Assembly: GCA_015233565.1 (NCBI GenBank)
Contig: JADFXM010000020.1
Coordinates: 56,692-120,691, forward strand
Length of the DNA stretch: 64,000 bases
DNA from: Candidatus Rifleibacteriota bacterium
GTDB lineage: Bacteria; Muiribacteriota; Ozemobacteria; Ozemobacterales; Ozemobacteraceae
Reading direction: 5' to 3'
In this document: piece by piece, positions 1-9,061 of the stretch
Numbering within the stretch: the first letter of the stretch is position 1
Layout of the letters: every line of letters starts with the position of its first letter
The notes under the pieces: generated by a model
Told to the model about the DNA's origin: nothing
The model's input: only the letters and a program-made list of their open reading frames with translations
Database searches by the model: none
Program-made: the position numbers and the translations under genes

Positions 1-52
1 TCTCACCATGCGTCAGGCAATTCTCCTCAATCACATTGGAGGTCAGGAATGA
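1..52 (+). CDS. pyrB: Aspartate carbamoyltransferase catalytic subunit, C-terminal end (partial)
   Basis: Only the last 16 codons are inside the window, read from position 2; they translate to LTMRQAILLNHIGGQE and a TGA at 50-52. This resembles the conserved C-terminal end of aspartate carbamoyltransferase catalytic chains, which carbamoylate aspartate in pyrimidine synthesis. The stop overlaps the ATG of the following gene (ATGA at 49-52), and that gene encodes the regulatory subunit of the same enzyme, which supports the call. The rest of the gene lies upstream of the window. Confidence 0.75.
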   Translation, partial: LTMRQAILLNHIGGQE

Positions 53-531
53 ACAGTCATGATAGTCTTAACATGCAATTGATTCCCAAAATCGAAAATG
101 GAATGGTAATAGACCATATCCCGACAGGTTTCGGGGTAAAAATTCTTCAAATTGCGCTTAGACATTCGGAGCTCTCTAAAATAGTCATAACTCTTGGAAT
201 GCACTACACAAGCAAAAGACTCGGAAAAAAAGATCTTTTAAAGTTTCAGATCACAGAACTCCCTCCACGATTTCTAAAACATCTATCAATTGTCTGTCCG
301 GGAGTTACTGTAAAAAGAATTAAAAATTATTCAGTGGAAAAGAAAATTGTGCTTGAAGTCCCAGAACTGGTCGATCGCCTCTTGAAATGCCCAAATCCAA
401 GTTGTATTACTAATTTTGAAAGAGGTGTGACTACTTGTTTTCATCTCCTTGAACGGGATCCACTGATTTATCGATGCAATCATTGCGAAAGACATTTCTC
501 TCTTTCCGAATTGGAAGCAGTCTTAGCGTAA
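49..531 (+). CDS. pyrI: Aspartate carbamoyltransferase regulatory subunit
   Basis: A 160-residue protein with the PyrI layout: an N-terminal nucleotide-binding domain (about residues 10-100) and a C-terminal zinc domain with cysteines C114, C119, C143 and C146 in the usual CX4C...CX2C arrangement. In known holoenzymes PyrI binds CTP/ATP and sets the activity of PyrB, so the pathway here is probably under nucleotide feedback. Its ATG overlaps the pyrB stop, so translation is likely coupled. The length is slightly above the E. coli protein (about 153). The function is assigned from the family; allostery in this organism is inferred. Confidence 0.95.
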   Translation: MNSHDSLNMQLIPKIENGMVIDHIPTGFGVKILQIALRHSELSKIVITLGMHYTSKRLGKKDLLKFQITELPPRFLKHLSIVCPGVTVKRIKNYSVEKKIVLEVPELVDRLLKCPNPSCITNFERGVTTCFHLLERDPLIYRCNHCERHFSLSELEAVLA

Positions 532-533
532 TT

Positions 534-1457
534 ATGCAAAAAAACATCACAACAAAACTTTGCGGTCTTTCACTTTCTTCTCCTTTAGTGCTGGCATCTG
601 GAATTATGGGACTTTCAGCATCAAGCTTGAAACGAATCGCCGATGCAGGAGCCGGTGCAGTCACCTCTAAATCTTTCAGCTCCGAAGAACGCAAAGGGCA
701 CCCTTGCCCAGCCGTTCTTCCTTTCGAACATGGATATTTAAATGCAGTTGGGCTCTCCAACCCCGGTATAGAAGACATGATTTTTGAGGTGACTGAGTTT
801 AAAAAAAGATCAGCGGTTCCGTTGATAGCTTCAATATTTGGCAAATCTCCAGAAGAATTCGGCTCTGTAACTGAAAAAACAGCCCAGGCGAAACCGAATC
901 TCATTGAAGTGAACGTTTCTTGCCCCAATGTCGCATCAGAATTCGGTAAGCCCTTTGTTGTCGATCTCCGGGAGCTGGAAGCGGTTACCAAAACTGTAAA
1001 GAGATTTTCAGGAGAGATTCCAGTCTCTGTTAAACTTTCTCTCCAATGCCCCTCGATAACTGAAGCCGCAAAGTGCTGCGAGCAATCCGGAGCCAATGCC
1101 ATTACCGCTATAAATACCGTGGGCCCAGGGATGTTAATTGACGTGAACACTCATAGGCCAATCCTTTCAAACCTGTCTGGAGGCATGAGTGGTCCCGCTA
1201 TTTTCCCATTAACCGTAAAAGCAGTATATGATATCTATGAATCAGTGAAACTCCCTATAATTGCCACAGGAGGAGTGACTTCAACCGAAGATGCTCTTCA
1301 ATTAATCATGGCGGGAGCAACCGCTGTTGGAATCGGCTCAGGAATTCATATCAGAGGGATCAATATCTTTTCCCAAATAAACTGCGAATTGGCCAAGTTC
1401 ATTCAATCTTTGGGGATAAAAAACCTTGAGGAATTAAGAGGTTCCGCACATGGCTGA
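534..1457 (+). CDS. pyrD: Dihydroorotate dehydrogenase, class 1B catalytic subunit
   Basis: A 307-residue FMN-dependent TIM-barrel enzyme that oxidises dihydroorotate to orotate. It begins with the family's typical KLCGLSLSSPLVLASGIMG-like segment and contains the NVSCPN motif, whose cysteine is the catalytic base in class 1 enzymes. The reading frame is open 60 nt further upstream, but that would run far into pyrI; the ATG at 534, two bases after the pyrI stop, gives the normal N-terminus. The next gene encodes the PyrK electron-transfer subunit, so this is the NAD-linked 1B form rather than the quinone-linked class 2 form. Confidence 0.95.
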   Translation: MQKNITTKLCGLSLSSPLVLASGIMGLSASSLKRIADAGAGAVTSKSFSSEERKGHPCPAVLPFEHGYLNAVGLSNPGIEDMIFEVTEFKKRSAVPLIASIFGKSPEEFGSVTEKTAQAKPNLIEVNVSCPNVASEFGKPFVVDLRELEAVTKTVKRFSGEIPVSVKLSLQCPSITEAAKCCEQSGANAITAINTVGPGMLIDVNTHRPILSNLSGGMSGPAIFPLTVKAVYDIYESVKLPIIATGGVTSTEDALQLIMAGATAVGIGSGIHIRGINIFSQINCELAKFIQSLGIKNLEELRGSAHG

Positions 1458-2235
1458 AACAATGAAAACCTTTCAAATCCAGGAAATTAATGAATACACA
1501 GAAACTTTGAAAAGTTTTCTGCTTCCAAAGGCTTTTGATGTATCCCCTGGACAATTCGTCACCCTATGGATTCCAGGAATCGATGAGAAACCTTTTGCAA
1601 TTTCCGAAACTACTTCCTCGAATTTTGAAATAACAATTAGAGCAGTCGGAACTTTTACCAAACGCATGATGGAAATGAAAAAGGGTGATTGGATTGGAAT
1701 CCGTGGACCATTTGGAAATGGCTTTCAACTTATGGGAAATACTATACTCGTAGGTGGTGGTTGTGGAAACGCCCCACTAAAGTATCTTGCACAAAAATTG
1801 GATGAAGTAAAATATGATTTCACCTGGATTGCAGGGGCAAAAACATCTCTTGAACTTCCGTTCAAAGATACCCTGATTGCTAATAAATATTGGATCCCTA
1901 TGACTGACGATGGGACCTACGGCCAAAAGGGTTTCTCAACAGATCCTCTGGAACCCTTGATTATAGAGCGAAGTCCCTCTGTGATCTACGGCTCAGGACC
2001 CGAGCCAATGTTGCTCGAAATTCGAAAACTTGCTGCCAAGTATCAAGTCCCTGTCCAGCTTTCCTTCGAAAGATACATGAAATGTGGAATAGGAATTTGC
2101 GGCCAATGCTGTCTTGACGGAAGCGGACTAAGACTTTGTGTCGAAGGCCCAGTCCTTGATGAAAAAGCCATGGCCGCAGTAACAGAATGGGAGCTTCCTC
2201 ACCGCTCAGCTTCCGGAAAAAGAAATAGGAGATAA
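1450..2235 (+). CDS. pyrK: Dihydroorotate dehydrogenase electron transfer subunit
   Basis: A 261-residue ferredoxin-reductase-like protein that passes electrons from PyrD to NAD+ through FAD and a [2Fe-2S] cluster. Visible features: an N-terminal FAD-binding beta barrel with a KPFAISETTS segment (family RPxS-type motif in altered form), a nucleotide-binding segment starting LVGGGCGNAPL, and the C-terminal cluster-binding cysteines C212, C217, C220 and about C230. The start overlaps the end of pyrD by 8 nt, so the subunits are probably made in step. The length matches the family. Confidence 0.94.
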   Translation: MAETMKTFQIQEINEYTETLKSFLLPKAFDVSPGQFVTLWIPGIDEKPFAISETTSSNFEITIRAVGTFTKRMMEMKKGDWIGIRGPFGNGFQLMGNTILVGGGCGNAPLKYLAQKLDEVKYDFTWIAGAKTSLELPFKDTLIANKYWIPMTDDGTYGQKGFSTDPLEPLIIERSPSVIYGSGPEPMLLEIRKLAAKYQVPVQLSFERYMKCGIGICGQCCLDGSGLRLCVEGPVLDEKAMAAVTEWELPHRSASGKRNRR

Positions 2236-2239
2236 AATC

Positions 2240-3460
2240 ATGGCTGAAGTTCTAGGTTTGAAATGTATGAAATGCGGGAGAGAATATTCTCCCCGTAATG
2301 CTTTATTGGTTTGCGAAACTTGCGGAAGCAATGGAATTCTGGACGTTCTATACGACTATTCCAAAATTCAACTCTCTTTGAAAGAATTAAAGAATGATTC
2401 CCAGAACTCGCTTTGGAGATATAGAAAATTGCTTCCATTGAACGATAAAACAAGGATTTCTCCGCTTCAAGTTGGAATGACTCCGCTGTACAGCCTTAAA
2501 GATATGGCAAAAACAAACGGTTTAAAAGGAATTTACATTAAGGATGATGGGCGCAACCCAACAGCTTCATTAAAAGATCGCGCTTCGGCGGTTGGAATAT
2601 CCAAAGCAATTGAGGCAGGCTCCAAAGCAGTCTGTTGTGCCTCCACCGGCAATGCAGCTAGTTCCCTGGCAGGATTCGCAGCATCCCTGGGAATTCCAGC
2701 CTTTATTTTTGTTCCAAAAAGAGCGCCAAAAGCTAAAATCGCCCAGCTTCTCATATTTGGAGCAAAAACAATAATAGTTGATGATACCTACGACAGGGCT
2801 TTTGAACTTTCCATTGAAACCAGCATTCGATACGGATTTTACAATCGAAATTGCGCCTACAATCCATATTTGGTGGAAGGGAAAAAAACTGTCGCATTCG
2901 AAATCTGGGAAAATCTTGGATATCAACTCCCGGATAAAGTAATCCTATCCATCGGTGATGGATGCATCACCTCGGGAATCTATAAAGGTTTTTACGATCT
3001 GATGAAAATCGGACTTACCGACCACCTTCCCCAAATTATTGCCGTACAAGCCGCGGGCTGCAATCCAATGGAAGTGGCTTTTAAAACAGGTGAATTCAAA
3101 GAGCAAAAACCAAATACTATCGCCGATTCCATTGCAGTCGGGATTCCGAGAAATCGTTTAAAAGCATTGCGAGCTCTGGAAGAGAGCAAAGGAGATTGCA
3201 TCTCTGTCAGCGACGATGAAATAAAACAGGCTATTTTGGAACTGCCAAGAGTTTCCGGGGTCTTCGCGGAACCAGCTGCAGCCACAGCTTATGCGGGCTT
3301 TAAAAAACTTTTGAATTCTGATTTGGCTGGAAAAAATGAAAATGTGGTGATTTTGATTACAGGAAACGGCTTAAAGGACATTGACTCTGCTTTGTCGGTG
3401 TGCCAATTGCCGGAACCAATCGAACCAACAATGAAAGCAGTAGAAAAGTTGCTTGGGTAA
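2240..3460 (+). CDS. thrC: Threonine synthase
   Basis: A 406-residue PLP enzyme of fold type II that converts O-phosphohomoserine to threonine. An N-terminal zinc-ribbon segment carries C9, C12, C25 and C28, as in archaeal/bacterial long-form threonine synthases. The motif NPTASLKDRAS places the PLP-binding lysine at K112, and a glycine/asparagine loop (STGNAASS) fits phosphate binding. It starts 4 nt after pyrK, so it is co-transcribed with the pyrimidine genes; there is no obvious pathway link beyond shared aspartate-derived metabolism. The related cystathionine-type enzymes lack the zinc ribbon. Confidence 0.92.
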   Translation: MAEVLGLKCMKCGREYSPRNALLVCETCGSNGILDVLYDYSKIQLSLKELKNDSQNSLWRYRKLLPLNDKTRISPLQVGMTPLYSLKDMAKTNGLKGIYIKDDGRNPTASLKDRASAVGISKAIEAGSKAVCCASTGNAASSLAGFAASLGIPAFIFVPKRAPKAKIAQLLIFGAKTIIVDDTYDRAFELSIETSIRYGFYNRNCAYNPYLVEGKKTVAFEIWENLGYQLPDKVILSIGDGCITSGIYKGFYDLMKIGLTDHLPQIIAVQAAGCNPMEVAFKTGEFKEQKPNTIADSIAVGIPRNRLKALRALEESKGDCISVSDDEIKQAILELPRVSGVFAEPAAATAYAGFKKLLNSDLAGKNENVVILITGNGLKDIDSALSVCQLPEPIEPTMKAVEKLLG

Positions 3461-3509
3461 GTAGCAAAACTAAGCTTCACGCGATATTTTTCAGGGAAGT
3501 CTTAACCTC

Positions 3510-6320
3510 TTAGCCTTTTGCTGGGCCTTTAACCTGGGGTGTTTCCGATTTTACAGGTTTTTGAATTGGTGGTGAGGAATGTTGGGCCCCGCCTCCTTGG
3601 CCTTGTCCTTGTTCTGTTTTTGACTTTGGCTTAAGTCCAAGTCTTTCCTGGACTCTTTGCTCAAAGGTTTTTTTGTCTTCAGAATATTTCAAGCCATCAT
3701 CAAAAGTAATGCGCTTCTTTATTACCAGGTCCTCAAGGCAGGCATCCATGGTTATCATTCCATCTGATCGGCTAGTCTGCATTATCGAAATAATCTGATC
3801 AATCTTGTTTTCCTTTACGCATCTTCTTACCGGAGTGGTTGCAATTAGAACTTCGTAAGCAAGTATACGCCCTGATGATAGATAGGCTGGAATGAGGCGT
3901 TGTGACAATATTGCTCTTAACGTTCCTGCAAGTTGCATTCTGACTGTTTCCTGTTGGTCACCTGGAAATGAGCCAAGAACGCGGTTTATAGATTCGTAAG
4001 CATTTATGGTGTGTAGGGTTGAAAAAACCAAATGGCCCGTTTCAGCAGCAGATATTGCCAAATGCATGGTTTCAAGGTCACGCATTTCTCCGACCAGAAT
4101 TACATCAGGATCTTCGCGCAAAGCACTTCTCAAAGCATTGGAAAAATTATGGGTATGACTTCCCAACTCTCTCTGAGTTAAAACACAGCGTTTGTGAGGA
4201 TGAACAAATTCAATCGGGTCTTCTATTGTAATTATATGATCATACCTGGTACGATTGATGTGGTCGATCATTGCCGCAAGAGTTGTGGATTTTCCTGACC
4301 CGGTGGAACCGGTTACAAGTATTAATCCGGAACGATGATTACACACCTTCGCCATGATTTCCCGGTCAAGCGACAGTGCCTCAAATGTTGGAACAGCATT
4401 GGGAATTATTCGAAATACCCCTGCCACACCATTCTTCTGGGTAAAAACATTTGCTCTGAATCTGGCGCAATCCAAAATTTCAAAAGAAAAGTCAATTTCC
4501 ATTCTTTCAGCAAAAGCTTGTTTCTGCGCTTCGTTCAAAAGTGAGAAAATCAAATATCGGCTTTTTTCAGGAGTGATCATCTCGAAAGTAGTACGAACCA
4601 ATTCACCATGAATTCTTATACTAGGCGGAAGGCCTATACTTAAATGAAGATCTGAACCGCCTTCTTCTTGCAGATAATAGAATAATTCCTTAATATCCGT
4701 GATATTCTCTTTATTGTATTTCCTTGAAAGAACTCTTGTTTCAACACTTTCAGGGTTAAAGCTATCAATCTGAATCTTTTCGTTCTTAAAAATGGAATCC
4801 AATTGATCGTCAGCAAGTTTGGATGCCATGGAAATAATTTTATCCTTCTCAAACTCACTTGCTTGCTCATATAGCATTAAAAAAGCAGGAACCCCAGGAT
4901 AATCACGTCGTCTGAGAATTTCCCTGGCTCCCAAGGCTACATCTGCATTTCTATCCATAGTGGACAAAACAAGATCTTTAATAAATGCATTTCTTGGATG
5001 CTTCGAAAGATTCTCAATAATAGTGTGCCGGATGGTTAGGTCTTTGTCATCCAATTTCAATAACAGTAATCCTGCAATCAATTCAAACTTTTGAAGTTTG
5101 GAAATAGCTTCAATAGCACAAGTTCGCGTCAAAGCACTCTTATTGTTGTCAATCAAAAAAAGAAGCGGTCTGAGACCATCTTTCGATCCTATTTCTCCTA
5201 TTACTTTCAATACCGGAATAATAATTTTCTCATCTTCACTGTCAATCTGAGCCAAAAGCGGATCAATTGCATGGACCCCAAGTCTGACCAATATCTTGAT
5301 TGAATACTCCTGAATAAATACTGATTCATCCCTTAAAAAATCAATCAATGAATGGACCACATCTGAGTTGCGAACTTCTGCAAGTGCAGTAAGTATGAAA
5401 AATTTCATTTCCTGAGTGGGAGTTCCAAAAATTTCCGTCAGTTCTTTCAGTACATCAAGTTGAAGAACTCTTCCCATGAGGCCCATTATTGTTACCATTA
5501 AATCCTGTGATGCCGTTGCCAATATTGAAATGAGCGGGCGAACAACCTCCCTTCCCCAATTTGTCAAGGCTTTCACTGCTTCCTCTCGCACAAGAAGCGA
5601 AGGATCTTCAAGCAAACCAAGCAGAATGTTCAAGGCTTCTTCTGTTCTGATTTCCCCAAGTCCGGCACAGATATAGGGTTTAACAATTCCGTTCTTGTCA
5701 GACTCAAGCATTTTTTGAAACAAAATGATAGCTTTGTCTTTTAAAATCAAAGGAATAATTTTGATACATTCATATTTCTGCCGGCTCGGGCAGGATAGAA
5801 AATATTCTTGGATAATCTGATATATCGCATCGCCCTGCTGGATCAGGATTTTCTTCGCTTGCTTTCGGATTATCCAACTTGGATCACTTATTTTTTCAAG
5901 GAAAGTCAAAATAATTTGTTTGTCAGGTTTCTTCGCCAGGGCTTCCAGAATCAGCTTTCTGATTTCGTCACTTTCACGACTGTTGACGATTTCAATCATT
6001 TCCATTTGAGCAAGGAATCCCAGTTCGATCATCATAAAATGAGCCCAAAATCGAACTGTAGGTTCAGTCGAAAGCTTGAGAGCTGGCAAAACATCCTTCA
6101 AGATGGTTGGGTAATTGAATGCAACCTGAACAGTTTTTTTCTGAATATTTTCGAACCGGGAGGCCAACGCGGTAGGAAGAAGCGTTGCAATTATCTTTCG
6201 CTGTTTTTCTGCATTCTGGGATTGTAATAGAGATCCAAATTTATCAACCGCTGTCTCGTTGTCCAGATAATCCTGGGAACGAAGTTTGTCCTGAAGGCTA
6301 ATTAAAATTTCTTCAATCAT
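3510..6320 (-). CDS. HEAT-repeat protein fused to PilT-type twitching motility ATPase
   Basis: A 936-residue fusion. Residues about 1-530 are repeated alpha-helical pairs typical of HEAT repeats (recurrent LL-EDPS-VREEAVKAL-type units). Residues about 537-890 are a full PilT/PilU-type secretion ATPase: SDLHL N-terminal domain motif, Walker A GSTGSGKST near residue 673, Asp box ITIEDPIEF, Walker B with LREDPDVILVGEMRD, and His box STLHT. The last 45 residues are a low-complexity Gly/Gln then Pro/Lys tail. PilT ATPases drive pilus retraction at the inner membrane; the HEAT half may bind partners. No other pilus genes are in the window. Ordinary PilT is about 350 residues, so the N-terminal half is an addition. 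Confidence 0.9.
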   Translation of the reverse strand: MIEEILISLQDKLRSQDYLDNETAVDKFGSLLQSQNAEKQRKIIATLLPTALASRFENIQKKTVQVAFNYPTILKDVLPALKLSTEPTVRFWAHFMMIELGFLAQMEMIEIVNSRESDEIRKLILEALAKKPDKQIILTFLEKISDPSWIIRKQAKKILIQQGDAIYQIIQEYFLSCPSRQKYECIKIIPLILKDKAIILFQKMLESDKNGIVKPYICAGLGEIRTEEALNILLGLLEDPSLLVREEAVKALTNWGREVVRPLISILATASQDLMVTIMGLMGRVLQLDVLKELTEIFGTPTQEMKFFILTALAEVRNSDVVHSLIDFLRDESVFIQEYSIKILVRLGVHAIDPLLAQIDSEDEKIIIPVLKVIGEIGSKDGLRPLLFLIDNNKSALTRTCAIEAISKLQKFELIAGLLLLKLDDKDLTIRHTIIENLSKHPRNAFIKDLVLSTMDRNADVALGAREILRRRDYPGVPAFLMLYEQASEFEKDKIISMASKLADDQLDSIFKNEKIQIDSFNPESVETRVLSRKYNKENITDIKELFYYLQEEGGSDLHLSIGLPPSIRIHGELVRTTFEMITPEKSRYLIFSLLNEAQKQAFAERMEIDFSFEILDCARFRANVFTQKNGVAGVFRIIPNAVPTFEALSLDREIMAKVCNHRSGLILVTGSTGSGKSTTLAAMIDHINRTRYDHIITIEDPIEFVHPHKRCVLTQRELGSHTHNFSNALRSALREDPDVILVGEMRDLETMHLAISAAETGHLVFSTLHTINAYESINRVLGSFPGDQQETVRMQLAGTLRAILSQRLIPAYLSSGRILAYEVLIATTPVRRCVKENKIDQIISIMQTSRSDGMITMDACLEDLVIKKRITFDDGLKYSEDKKTFEQRVQERLGLKPKSKTEQGQGQGGGAQHSSPPIQKPVKSETPQVKGPAKG

Positions 6321-6799
6321 TTTCTTTATCCAAAAATATTTTTATCAAAAAATCAAATCCTCGCAATAAACATGATATTCGACAAAGAGGCCTTGTATGT
6401 TTAAAGATTTACAAGTTAACTCTGCCTAAAATGGAATAATACCAATTCTAATCTTCTCAATAATACGGGGAACTCGATAAAAAATCAAAAAAAAAATGTA
6501 TTATTCAGCTTTGAGGGAAATAAAATTCGGTTTCTGTCACTATGGAACGTTTATTTTAAACAATCCCTAATAATTTTCCTTTGAATCCCTTAGGGGATCC
6601 GAAATATTGATCTGGAACCTTCTTTAAATAGCGTTTCTGCGTTTCTCAAAAAGACATTTTGAATAATTTTAATTATAGAAATTATTTCTCTGATTGATTT
6701 CTCCAATTTTTTTAGGTATCTTTCTTGCATCGCTAAAATGATGATTGGAAAAGGATTTCAGAAGGCAAAAAAAAAATTTTGGAAAATGAGGATGATTGC
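6321..6799. other. Non-coding stretch upstream of rpsB
   Basis: This A+T-rich spacer separates the divergently oriented HEAT-PilT gene and rpsB. It presumably contains the promoter of the minus-strand gene, but I cannot pick a convincing one. I see no conserved leader structure and no ORF that looks coding. Confidence 0.5.
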
Positions 6800-6828
6800 T
6801 TGACGGAATTAACTTATTACGGTAGAAT
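6800..6828 (+). promoter_or_regulatory. Sigma-70-type promoter for rpsB
   Basis: TTGACG at 6800-6805 and TAGAAT at 6823-6828 are separated by 17 nt, a near-consensus arrangement. The start of transcription would be near 6835, giving a leader of about 50 nt to rpsB. A GGAGG ribosome-binding site sits at 6872-6876, ten bases before the rpsB ATG. Confidence 0.7.
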
Positions 6829-6886
6829 AGTCGTCTACCCCCGTCTTGGAACGGAATTGGAAATATAACTTGGAGGTACTAAGGAA

Positions 6887-7708
6887 ATGGCATTGGTTTC
6901 AATGAAAAGCTTGCTTGAGGCTGGTGTTCATTTTGGGCATCAAACTCGGCGTTGGAACCCCAAAATGGCCAAATACATTTTTACCAGCCGTAATGGAATT
7001 TACATTATCGACCTTCAGAAGACCACCAAACTTCTGGATGAAGCTTGTGAATTCATTAAAAGTGTGGTCAGAGAGGGAAAACCTATTTTGATGGTTTCAA
7101 CAAAGCGACAGGCTCAGGACATTATCAAAGCTGAAGCTCAACGCTGCAACATGTTTTTTGTCAACTACAGATGGTTAGGTGGAATGCTCACTAACCATGT
7201 AACGATTCAGAAGCGCATTCAAAGACTGAAAGAACTCGATGATCTTATCGATAGCGGAAAAATTGAATCTTATCCTAAAAAAGAAGCCGCAGCGATGAGA
7301 AAAGAAAGAGAAAAACTTGAAAAGAGTCTTGGCGGCATCAAAAATATGAAGGGTATGCCGGGGGCTTTATTCATCATTGATCCCCATAAGGAAGCAATTG
7401 CAGTTGCTGAAGCCCGCAAAGTGGGAATCCCCATTGTTTCAGTAGTTGACACAAATTGCGATCCTGATCAGATCGATTACGTTATTCCTGGGAATGACGA
7501 TGCAATCCGAGCTGTAAAGCTAGTAACCAGCTTGATTGCTGATTCCGTCCTTGAAGCCCTGGAAGGTAAATCTTTCGCTGAAGTTCAAGTTCAAACTGAA
7601 GAAACTGCTCAAATGACCGAGGCAATCAAAGATCTACCAGCTGATGTAGCTGCGAAGAAAAATGAAGAATTAGCCGAGGAAATGCGGGAAAAAATCGTAA
7701 TCGAGTAA
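6887..7708 (+). CDS. rpsB: 30S ribosomal protein S2
   Basis: A 273-residue S2 protein of the small ribosomal subunit. The start [20 protein letters not shown] is the classic S2 N-terminus, followed by the RWNPKM and the [11 protein letters not shown] segments. A C-terminal tail of about 40 acidic and glutamine-rich residues extends beyond the core, as in several phyla. It is first in a core-gene block that continues with tsf and pyrH, the usual order. It has its own promoter and a strong Shine-Dalgarno sequence. A 349-nt gap to tsf, holding a palindromic repeat, is longer than is usual for this gene pair. Confidence 0.97.
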   Translation: MALVSMKSLLEAGVHFGHQTRRWNPKMAKYIFTSRNGIYIIDLQKTTKLLDEACEFIKSVVREGKPILMVSTKRQAQDIIKAEAQRCNMFFVNYRWLGGMLTNHVTIQKRIQRLKELDDLIDSGKIESYPKKEAAAMRKEREKLEKSLGGIKNMKGMPGALFIIDPHKEAIAVAEARKVGIPIVSVVDTNCDPDQIDYVIPGNDDAIRAVKLVTSLIADSVLEALEGKSFAEVQVQTEETAQMTEAIKDLPADVAAKKNEELAEEMREKIVIE

Positions 7709-7811
7709 TTTTAAAGAGAATTTCATTTTTATCTTTGGAATTCCAGCGCCGATTTGGGTAACATTTTTTATGTTGTTCATTTCTGTGGGGTTGATATTTC
7801 CAAGACGGTGA

Positions 7812-7890
7812 TGTGTTATTGCAAGCGAAACGAAGCAATCTGTTTTTTCTTTTTTTAAAAAGAGATTGCTTCGAAGAGCTCAGCATGAGT
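7812..7890. repeat. Degenerate dispersed palindromic repeat (GAAGCAATCT type)
   Basis: Arms CGAAGCAATCT (7831-7841) and AGATTGCTTCG (7863-7873) are an exact 11-bp inverted repeat around a 21-nt T/A-rich loop. The left flank GTTATTGCAAGCGAAACGAA resembles the common bacterial intergenic repeat with the core CATTGCGAGCGAAGCGAAGC, which has the same GAAGCAATCT arm; the right flank is more decayed. I read it as an old copy of that repeat family. The loop ends in A and the right arm is not followed by a T run, so it is not an obvious terminator. Confidence 0.65.
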
Positions 7891-8057
7891 GTTTAGGAAA
7901 AATCTAATGCGCGATGGCACGTTTCCCTGAAATATTGCTTTGAAATTGATTTTTCCATTACCTGTTTGAATAGCTTAAACTTCTTTACAAATTTTGTTTT
8001 TTTAAGCTTCGGCTTTAGCCGGAAAAAAAAATACATTAAGGAATAGGTGAAAATATT

Positions 8058-9011
8058 ATGATGATTTCCGCTGAAATGGTACGTGACCTGCGTGAAAAGA
8101 CTGGTGCAGGAATGATGAAATGCAAAGAAGCTCTTACCGAATGTAAAGGGAATTTTGAGGAAGCAGTTGATTATCTCAGAAAAAAGGGCTTGGCTTCTGC
8201 TGACAAGAAATCTGGAAGGGCCGTTTCAGAAGGTCTGGTTTTCGTTCAAACCACCTCGGACAAACGCAACGCAATTATCCTCGAAATAAATTGCGAAACA
8301 GACTTTGTCGCTCGGAATGATCTTTTCAAAAATCTTTCTAAGGATATTTCAAATCACCTTATTTCTCACCCTGAGATCAAAACTATAGAACAACTTGAAG
8401 CAGCAATTCTCTCCGATGGACACAAGGTCGAAGAAAATCGAAAGAATTTGATTGCAAAAATCGGTGAAAATGTTGCCATTGGAAGATTTGAAAGACTTTC
8501 AATTCCAAACGGAAAATACGGAACCATCGATACATACATTCATGGAGATGGCAAAATTGGAGTTGTGGTTCAAGTTGAATGTGAAAATCAAACGGTAAGC
8601 TCAAGCAATGAACTTTCAGGATTCGCACACGATGTTTCCCTTCAAGCTGCTGCAATGAAACCCTATTTCGTTAACAGAAGCGAAGTTCCGGAAGCGACTG
8701 TCAATCGTGAAAAGGATGTTGTGCTTGGACAAATTAAAAATGATCCAAAAAATGCCAATAAACCCGAAAACATTCTTGCTAAGATAGTGGAAGGGCGAAT
8801 TGACAAATATTATAAAGAAAATTGCCTTTTGGAACAACTGTTTGTAAAGGATGACACCAAAACCATTCAAGCTCTCTCAGAAGATGTCGGCAAAAAACTT
8901 GGAACAAAAGTCACAGTGACCGCATTTTGCCGCTGGACCGTTGGCGAACAATCCGCCTCTAAAAATACGACTGAAACAACTCCTGAAAAAGCCTGTTCTT
9001 GTTGCGCTTAA
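8058..9011 (+). CDS. tsf: Elongation factor Ts
   Basis: A 317-residue EF-Ts, the guanine-nucleotide exchange factor of EF-Tu. The N-terminal UBA-like domain is clear (EMVRDLREKTGAGMMKCKEA), as is the core motif NCETDFVARND, and the dimerisation region with HVSLQAAAMKP-type residues (here HDVSLQAAAMKP). The start at 8058 is preferred over the adjacent ATG at 8061 because AGGTG at 8045-8049 is 8 nt away. An oddity is the very end, KACSCCA, which places three cysteines next to the C-terminus; this is not part of the standard fold. A rho-independent terminator follows 18 nt after the stop. Confidence 0.96.
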   Translation: MMISAEMVRDLREKTGAGMMKCKEALTECKGNFEEAVDYLRKKGLASADKKSGRAVSEGLVFVQTTSDKRNAIILEINCETDFVARNDLFKNLSKDISNHLISHPEIKTIEQLEAAILSDGHKVEENRKNLIAKIGENVAIGRFERLSIPNGKYGTIDTYIHGDGKIGVVVQVECENQTVSSSNELSGFAHDVSLQAAAMKPYFVNRSEVPEATVNREKDVVLGQIKNDPKNANKPENILAKIVEGRIDKYYKENCLLEQLFVKDDTKTIQALSEDVGKKLGTKVTVTAFCRWTVGEQSASKNTTETTPEKACSCCA

Positions 9012-9028
9012 CAACAAATTATATTAAA

Positions 9029-9056
9029 CGCCGGGCTTAATGCCCGGCGAATTTTT
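9029..9056 (+). terminator. Rho-independent terminator after tsf
   Basis: CGCCGGGC (9029-9036) and GCCCGGCG (9042-9049) form a perfect 8-bp G+C-rich stem with a 5-nt loop, followed by AA and five T. It ends only 5 nt before the pyrH ATG, so it either ends the rpsB/tsf transcript or acts as an attenuator of pyrH read-through. Confidence 0.88.
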
Positions 9057-9061
9057 ATCAA

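Noticed and set aside
431..1150. 239-codon open frame on the minus strand opposite pyrI/pyrD
   Set aside because: It lies wholly opposite two well-recognised genes and has no ribosome-binding site or recognisable family. It is a shadow of strong codon bias on the other strand.
7998..8030. CGGC-TTTA-GCCG hairpin before tsf, considered as a terminator
   Set aside because: The stem is only four base pairs, and neither strand has a T run placed after it.
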